DNA of 64,000 nt. Source: Chromobotia macracanthus. Taxonomy: Eukaryota; Chordata; Actinopteri; Cypriniformes; Botiidae. A program made the translations under genes and the position numbers. The stretch lies in contig JAZGTH010000062.1 in the NCBI GenBank assembly GCA_036877525.1, positions 8,988,501 through 9,052,500 on the forward strand, given 5' to 3'. The notes below the pieces were generated by a model that was given only the letters and a program-made list of their open reading frames with translations, searched no databases and had not been told where the DNA came from. Of the stretch, positions 58,251-64,000 are shown in pieces. Each line of letters begins with the position of its first letter. Position 1 is the stretch's first letter.

Positions 58251-61130
58251 CAGAGGTTCTCAACCTTTTGGAACTAAAGCCTTCCCTATTATGTGACACC
58301 CCATATATATTTGAAGGAGACCAGGAACAATGATTAACTGGATAAAATATATCTATATAAATCCTGTATTTTATTTAGATATTGATAGATTTTTTTTTAC
58401 TTTTTTGTGTTTTTGTACTTTTTTAAAACGTTTTTATAATTTTTTATGATTTTTAAAATGACTTTTATGAGTTTTAAAAAACTATATAAAAGGACAGATA
58501 GCTAGTTAGATAGATAGATAGTTATGGAACATGGCCAAAAATAATCAAGAATGTTTCTGAAAATTGTAACTACTTTGAACAAGAGAACTTAAAGTAGCCT
58601 AAAGGTTGTAAACTCTAAATAACGTGCAAGTATTATTTTACATGTAAAACATGTTGCATTTAATTTGTTTGTTGCATTCTACAAGCATTTGCATACTGTC
58701 CGCCCTAAATAATACTCTATTTAGGGCAGATTGTAACAAAGGGTCGGAGACGGTAGGATCCATTCTCAGCATTTTATTAGAGAATAACAAACAGGCAGGG
58801 TCAAACACCGGTGAACAGGTATAGCAGGGGCTAGGCAAATCAGAATCAGAACAGGTAAGGATCAAGGCAGGCAGAAAACAATCAGAATCCAGAATACACA
58901 ATCCAAAGGGTCAGGGCAGGCAGCAAACAATCAAGAATGATAAACAATCCAACAGGTAATAACAGGTAATCCAACCACAAGGTAAATGCTCAGAAATGTT
59001 AGTTGTGGCAAAAAACAAGACTTCACACTGAAGTGCATGAGGTTTATATTATAGAGAGTAACAGGAAAAATGTGACAGAGTAATCAGTCCCAGGAATGCG
59101 GCCTCATGGGAAATGTAGTCCGAATTAAATCACTAATACTCAGGTGACGGTTCCCTCTGGTGGTTCGGAAGAGGCAGTACGAGAGCCTCCACCGTAACAC
59201 AGATATCCAAATTGGGACGCAGGGCGCGTCTGCGTCTCGTTAGCCATGGCATCATTAAATCAATCAGTGGGACACCTGTGCTTGCTTCTTTTTACAAAGA
59301 AGCACAATTTGCGGTTTAATGTTGGACAGCACAAGCCTCAGGTCATCCTCCACCTAGAGCCGATTTTGGTACTTTGTTTTCAAAGCCGTCAATTTTTAAA
59401 ACCCGCTGTCTTGCACAAATAAGTTCAGGTGAATGGAAGAAGTAATTTTGTGGCAGCGTCAGATAACTGAGGATATTCAGGCATCACGCTCAACCAAAAT
59501 GATGGCAGAGAGGAAGAGCTGTAGAGGTGTTGCAATCTGGTGTCACTCTTTAATTTGACTAACTGTTCCCCCATGTCAACTGGAAGGTCTTTTTCTGGGC
59601 AACTGAAGGGATCTCTGACCCAAACAAATGAACTGAAATCCTCAGTGATATAACGGCCGAATTGTTGTTTTAGGACCCTCAACATGCTGAGCGACTGTGT
59701 TAATCAAAGAAGAGATATTTATCCCTGTCTCTTGCACACAGTCTGCGAAGTTGGAAAACACTTCAACATTTTTATTAATCAGCCGATCATGCCAAAGATC
59801 AAGTTTGCCAATGAATGCACTAACTTTGTCTGAAAGGAGCAAGATGTTGGCATCTCTCCCTTGCATTGATGTGTTCATCGAATTCAACCTGTTGAAAATG
59901 TCTACAAGGTATGACAACTGCACTAACCACAGGGGGTCATCCAGGTACCGTGCAAGGTCGGACTTCACATTAACAAGAAACGTCTTCACCTCTTAATGCA
60001 ATTTGTAGAGGCGATGTAAAACCCACACACACTGAGCGGACCTCAGTGTGAAAAAGAAGCTGCTTATGTTTATCTCCCATTTCCTGACAAAGCAAGGAAA
60101 ACAAGCATGCATTTAATGGCCGTGCTTTAATGAAATTGACAATTTGCACTGCCTGCTTTAAAACGCTTCAAGAGACTCAGGCATTTACTTTGATGTGAGA
60201 GATTCATGATGAATCATGCAGTGGGTCAACTTGGCTACAATGGCTAAATTTTAGACACAAGTGACAAGACTGCTAACCCTCCCAGTCATTAAACGGGCCC
60301 CGTCCGTGCAAATCCCAACACATTTATCCCATGACATGCCTGCATCCTGTATATATCCATCCAGAACTTCAAACAATGCCTCGCTGCTTGTGTGATCTAG
60401 AAGAGGCTGACAGAAAAGAATGTCCTCCTCAGTATTACCCTTTTTGACATATCTGACATAGGTAAGCAACTGGGCTAGCCCAGCAACATAAGTTGTCTCA
60501 AGCTGTAGGGCATAGTACTGGCTTTGCATGATGCAAACATTGCTACAAAGGGGATGTCACTAATCTGCTGTGCGAAATTATCTCCAAACATGACATAACA
60601 AATATCTTTGGCAGCAGGTAGCGCCTCTGCAATTGTGAGGTTTTCCTACTTTAGCAACTTGTTTGGAGATGTAGTAGGATGCTTCTAGACACCTGTTGGA
60701 CACTGAAGTGTGTTTGCTGATGTTGCGTTTTGGCTGTTTAAGGCCAGATCACTTCAATTTGAAAAAATCTAAGGGTTTGTCTTTGAGTGTGGGGTGTTTT
60801 GTTTCTAAATGGCGCTTCAGCTTGCATGGCTTCATGCTGTCATATGCCAGCAGATCTGCGCATATGACACACTGGGGCAGTGGTTCAGAATCTGTCCCAA
60901 GCCACTGTAAAGCCAAACTGCAATGTCATACTTTCACGTTTTACACTTCTTAGGGGTAGGAGCTGACGACACATCGTCGTCGCTTTTTCTTATAACGCTT
61001 TTGTAAAGGACTTTGTTGACTACACAAAAATGAATATGAGGCTGTATGTCCATTTTTGTGTATTGACACAGAACCTGTGCCCATTGTCTTTGGTCAGTCA
61101 TTTTGGGTGTTGACCATTTAAATTTTGACA
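58251..61130 (-). pseudogene. hAT transposon with degenerate BED-type transposase
   Basis: The low-coordinate end CAGAGGTTCTCAACCTTTTG is the typical terminus of Charlie-like hAT elements. Minus-strand coding remains run from about 61140 to 59230. They include a BED zinc finger (QCVICADLLAYDS..KPCKLKRHLETKH, about 60880-60800). Next are VGICTDGARLMTGR (about 60310-60265), WLVQLSYLVDIFNRLN and MQGRDANILLLSDKV (about 59940-59810). A C-terminal dimerisation region ends in AATKLLLPFT. The nearest relatives I recall are ZBED5/SCAND3-type transposases. Many stops and shifts break the frame, and a solo LTR is inserted at 58732-59199. The other terminus was not found. Confidence 0.75.
58732..59199 (-). 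mobile_element. Solo LTR of a Ty3/Gypsy element
   Basis: A 468-bp LTR in minus orientation: on the plus strand it starts TGTAACAAAGGG and ends CCACCGTAACA, i.e. TG...CA. It is flanked by CAGAT on both sides (58727-58731, 59200-59204). It is related to 8074-8378 (ACCTCCTCC-type, TTTCCCATGAGGCCGCATTC, GGATCCTACCGTCTCC on the minus strand) but 163 bp longer. The hAT sequence joins smoothly when it is removed. Confidence 0.9.
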
Positions 61131-61139
61131 TAAAATGCA

Positions 61140-61290
61140 ATATCTTAAATGCAATTGCGATCTTTATGAAACTTGGTGTGGTTCAACATACTCATTGTCT
61201 GAGGATACCTACCAAGTTTGGAGCTGGCTCCCTCTAGTGGTCAAAAGTTACAACAAAATGTATAACTGCTTATTAACTGCTTATAACTTG
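61140..61290 (+). repeat. Fragment of the 5431-6506 repeat family
   Basis: GATCTTTATGAAACTTGGTG, ACCAAGTTTGGAGCTGGC and CTCTAGTGGTCAAAAGTTAC parallel positions 961-1030 and 20311-20345. Confidence 0.5.
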
Positions 61291-61440
61291 ATTATTTTTC
61301 CCTACTGTCATGTGACTTATCTTTTTAGATTTGACTAAAAAGAAATGACATGCTTATTAGACCCTGTACCAACTATACTAATGAAAGAGCTGCTCCTTGT
61401 TGTAAAAGAGCCTCTTCTCAATATTATTGTATTCTCTCTA

Positions 61441-61959
61441 TGTCTAGGCAATGTCCCAAGACTTCAAGCTAGCAGTTAAGAAACCACAACTAGATCCAAG
61501 TGAATTGGCAAACTACAGGCCTATTTCAAATATCCTATTTATGTCTGAAATATAAGAAAACGTTGTATCCACTCAATTGTGCTCCTTCTTACAGAGAAAT
61601 GAAATTTATAAGAAGTTTCAATCAGGATTCAGGCGTCATAGTACAGAAAATGGCCTCATCAAAATTACAAGTGATTTACTGTTAAATTGTTTACAAATTA
61701 CATTGGTATTCAAGGGTAGGCATTACAGTGGTTTAGATCTTACCTATCTGCCCGTTACCATTTAGTTCTTCTAAAATGGGAATTCTCTAAATTAACACCA
61801 GTAATTTATGGCCTGCCACAAGGATCTGTTTTAAGCTCTCTGCTATTCTCAGTATAGATCCTGCCTATTGGCAGTATTATTAGAAAACATGGGATTAGTT
61901 TCCACAGTTATGCTGATGATCCTCTATATATTTTATTAAGACCAGATGAAATCTCAAAC
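61441..61959 (+). pseudogene. L2-type LINE RT, N-terminal and central fragment
   Basis: Plus-strand frames read FKLAVKKPQLDPSELANYRP, CSFLQRNEIYKKFQSGFR, then GLPQGSVLSSLLFSV and SFHSYADDPLYI (about 61900-61930). These are RT blocks of the same LINE group as 57536-58250, here on the opposite strand. The part between ITSDLLL and LPQGS is shortened. It is cut at 61960 by a Gypsy LTR start. Confidence 0.7.
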
Positions 61960-62060
61960 TGTAACATCACGCCAGCAGAGGGAGCCCTCACCGGAATACT
62001 GACTGCTCATGCTCCCTCTGCTGAATTCTGAACTTTGAACTCTGAATTTACTCCCGATTC
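61960..62060 (+). mobile_element. Truncated Gypsy 5' LTR
   Basis: TGTAACATCACGCCAGCAGA and GGGAGCCCTCACCGGAATAC correspond to the first 60-80 bp of the LTRs at 8074 and 33581 (CACCAGAGGGAACCCTCACC). After about 90 bp the sequence passes directly into gag (about 62065), with no TATA box, poly(A) signal or primer-binding site. The rest of the LTR and the leader are missing. Confidence 0.6.
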
Positions 62061-62061
62061 C

Positions 62062-63088
62062 CGATAAGTTTGATGGTTCTGCAGAACGGTGTAAAGGGTT
62101 CATTCGACAAGTACGCACTTATTTGGAATCGTTGGGGGATCAGTCTCATGCTAGTTCTGATCAATGCTCTTTTATCATGTCACTATTATCTGGCAAGGCT
62201 ATTGATTGGGCTGCTGCGGTTTGGGAGACGGACGAACAGTTTAGATCTTCACCTGAGTATTTTTTGCAACAACTCAGAGAAGTATTTGAATATCCTGCTG
62301 GGGGTCGGGATGTTTCGTCTCGTCTTTTACACCTTTCTCAAGGCTCACATAGTGCAGCAGAGCACGCAGTCGAATTCAGGACTCTTGCAGCTCAGAGTGG
62401 ATGGAATGATGCTGCACTTAAAGGGGTGTTTCGGGAAAGCCTATGTCCCCAATTGCAGTTGGAGATGGCATGTCGAGGTGAGGAATCTTCTTTCAATGAC
62501 TTTGTTAACATGACTGTTAAGATTGATAATTTGCTCAGGAACTCACCTAAACCCAAGCAAGCGCATGCATCCCACCTTATGTCACGACCTGCACTTCGGA
62601 ATCCTGAGGCACCATGTGTTACCGAGCCCATGCAAGTAGGATCTACCAGGCTGTCTGAGGACGAGCGTAGACGAAGGTTCATCAACAACCTCTGCTTTTA
62701 TTGTGGTGAACCAGGTCATCATAAGTCACAGTGTCCTCAAAAGACCCGGAGGTCCCTCACAGCACAAGACCGGGTGAATGTGGACACCTTTTCCCAAAAT
62801 CCATTTAAAGTCTTCACATTACCCGTACAGATTTCTACCGAAAGTGGTTCTTTAATGTTGACAGCATTAGTAGATTCCGGCGCCGCTCTCAACCTCATCA
62901 ACTCGGACATCGCCCGGAAACATCAACTACCCACCATTCCATGCTTTCCACCTATCAGTATTACGGCTGTCAATAACCAACCCATCAAAGGAGGAGTTCT
63001 GGAACAGACCCGATCACTGAAAATGCAAATTGGGGTTTTTCATGAAGAGAACATCTCTCTATATCTGATCGACCCAAATATGAAATAA
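62062..63088 (+). CDS. Ty3/Gypsy gag and protease frame
   Basis: Open from about 62065 with no ATG at its beginning (the N-terminus of gag is lost). It includes a retrotransposon gag core (SLLSGKAIDWAAAVWE; LREVFEYPAGG; EHAVEFRTLAAQ), a single CCHC knuckle CFYCGEPGHHKSQC at about 62692-62733 and an aspartic protease start LVDSGAALNLIN at about 62869-62904. In an intact element this frame continues into pol; here it ends in a TAA at 63086-63088, just where a motif of the form ILGMPWL begins in another frame, so there is a frameshift near 63080. It is an old genomic copy and unlikely to act. Confidence 0.8.
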
Positions 63089-64000
63089 TTTTAGGAATGC
63101 CATGGCTAAGTTGCCACGATCCCCACATCTCCTGGCGCACGGGTGAGCTGACCCACTGGTCTCCATTCTGTTTTAGTCACTGTCTAACCCTTAAGCAGTC
63201 CAGTCCATGTCTGTCCACAAGCATGGGGAGCCCTCCGAGCCTGACCCAACCAAAGATCCCCAAGGTTTATAACGAGCTTTTGGAGGTCTTCAGCAAGGTT
63301 AAAGCCACACAGTTACCACCACATCGGCACTGGGACTGTGCTATAGACCTTCTTCCCAACATGTGTCCTCCCAAAAGCAAAGTCTACCCGCTGTCACACC
63401 AAGAAGCACATGCTATGGAGGACTACATCAAGGAGGCTCTGGAAGCTGGCTTTATCCGTCCTTCTACTTCTCCCGCTGCAGCCGGCTTCTTCTTCGTGGA
63501 GAAGAAGGATGGGGGTCTGCGTCCGTCCGTCCTCAATAATGTCACTGTTAAATTCAGGTATCCACTGCCTCTAGTCCCTTCTGCCCTAGAACAACTCAGG
63601 AAGGCCAAAATTTTTACCAAACTCGACTTGAGAAACGCTTATAACCTTATACGCATCAGGGACGGAGATGAGTGGAAGACAGCTTTTCTCACCACCAGGG
63701 GGCACTACGAATACCTGGTTATGCCCTTTGGCCTTGCCAATGCCCCAGCCATCTTCCAATCCTTCATAAATGAAGTCTTCAAAGATGTCCTCCACAAGTA
63801 TGTCATCGCATATCTTGACGACATCCTAATCTATTCCCTGAATGAAGAGGATCAGTCACTCACGTCAAGAGTGTTCTTTCCAAGCTTCTCAATCACCAAC
63901 TCTATGTCAAGACTGAAAAATGTGAGTTTCATGTGAAGCAGACAACATTCCTGGGGTACAACATCAGCCACCAGGGCGCTGAAATGGATGCTTCTAAGGT
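63084..64000 (+). pseudogene. Ty3/Gypsy pol: RT, frameshifted, runs off the window
   Basis: It begins ILGMPWLSCHDP, then the linker (YNELLEVFSKVKATQLPPH), GFIRPSTSPAAAGFFFVEKK, a gap before LNNVTVKFRYPLPLVP (the usual CIDYRGLN block is partly deleted near 63528), KIFTKLDLRNAYNLIRI, YLVMPFGLANAPAIFQSF and the intact box YLDDILIYS at about 63808-63834. The frame shifts near 63865, after which FLGY...ISHQGAEMD is read in another frame up to the window end. RNase H, integrase and the 3' LTR would lie beyond 64000. Confidence 0.85.

Overview
The window is vertebrate nuclear DNA from a ray-finned fish, most likely an ostariophysan (carp, tetra or catfish group). It is AT-rich, its genes are split by GT-AG introns, and it is packed with typical teleost repeats: Ty3/Gypsy LTR elements, L2-type LINEs, Tc1 and hAT DNA transposons and a tRNA-derived SINE. 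The species cannot be fixed from the sequence.

Three host genes can be rebuilt exon by exon. igfbp5 (insulin-like growth factor binding protein 5) lies on the minus strand at 17981-12630, with four coding exons and 264 codons. zxdc (ten-finger C2H2 regulator) lies on the plus strand at 41750-48242, with nine coding exons and 1,212 codons. rae1 (mRNA export and spindle WD-repeat protein) lies on the plus strand at 49671-53935, with eleven coding exons and 369 codons. In all three, every splice phase closes and the products align along the length of the families. zxdc and rae1 are head-to-tail, with about 0.9 kb between the zxdc poly(A) signals and the rae1 leader. I see no functional link between the three genes.

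Layout: 1-12.1 kb has no gene (minisatellite, MITE-like repeats, an old LINE hit by an LTR). 12.2-18.5 kb is igfbp5. 18.6-40.9 kb is a repeat landscape with several nested or collapsed Gypsy copies, a DIRS-like fragment, Tc1 and LINE remains. 41-54.9 kb is the zxdc-rae1 gene block. 55-64 kb is again transposons: a complete-ended Tc1, L2, a hAT element with a solo LTR inside, and a Gypsy element running off the window.

The most informative structures are insertions whose edges can be read to the base. A solo LTR at 8074-8378 is flanked by GTAAT and sits inside a LINE. A solo LTR at 58732-59199 is flanked by CAGAT and sits inside a hAT element. A Gypsy remnant at 32591-34056 is flanked by GAAAT and sits inside a Tc1; it has lost its 5' LTR, gag and protease yet keeps both target duplications. 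Also notable are a perfect 34-bp inverted repeat bracketing the region just upstream of zxdc and a perfect 16-bp hairpin in the zxdc 3' UTR. I found no evidence for a new multi-gene system. All repeat family names rest on recognition by eye, without database searches.
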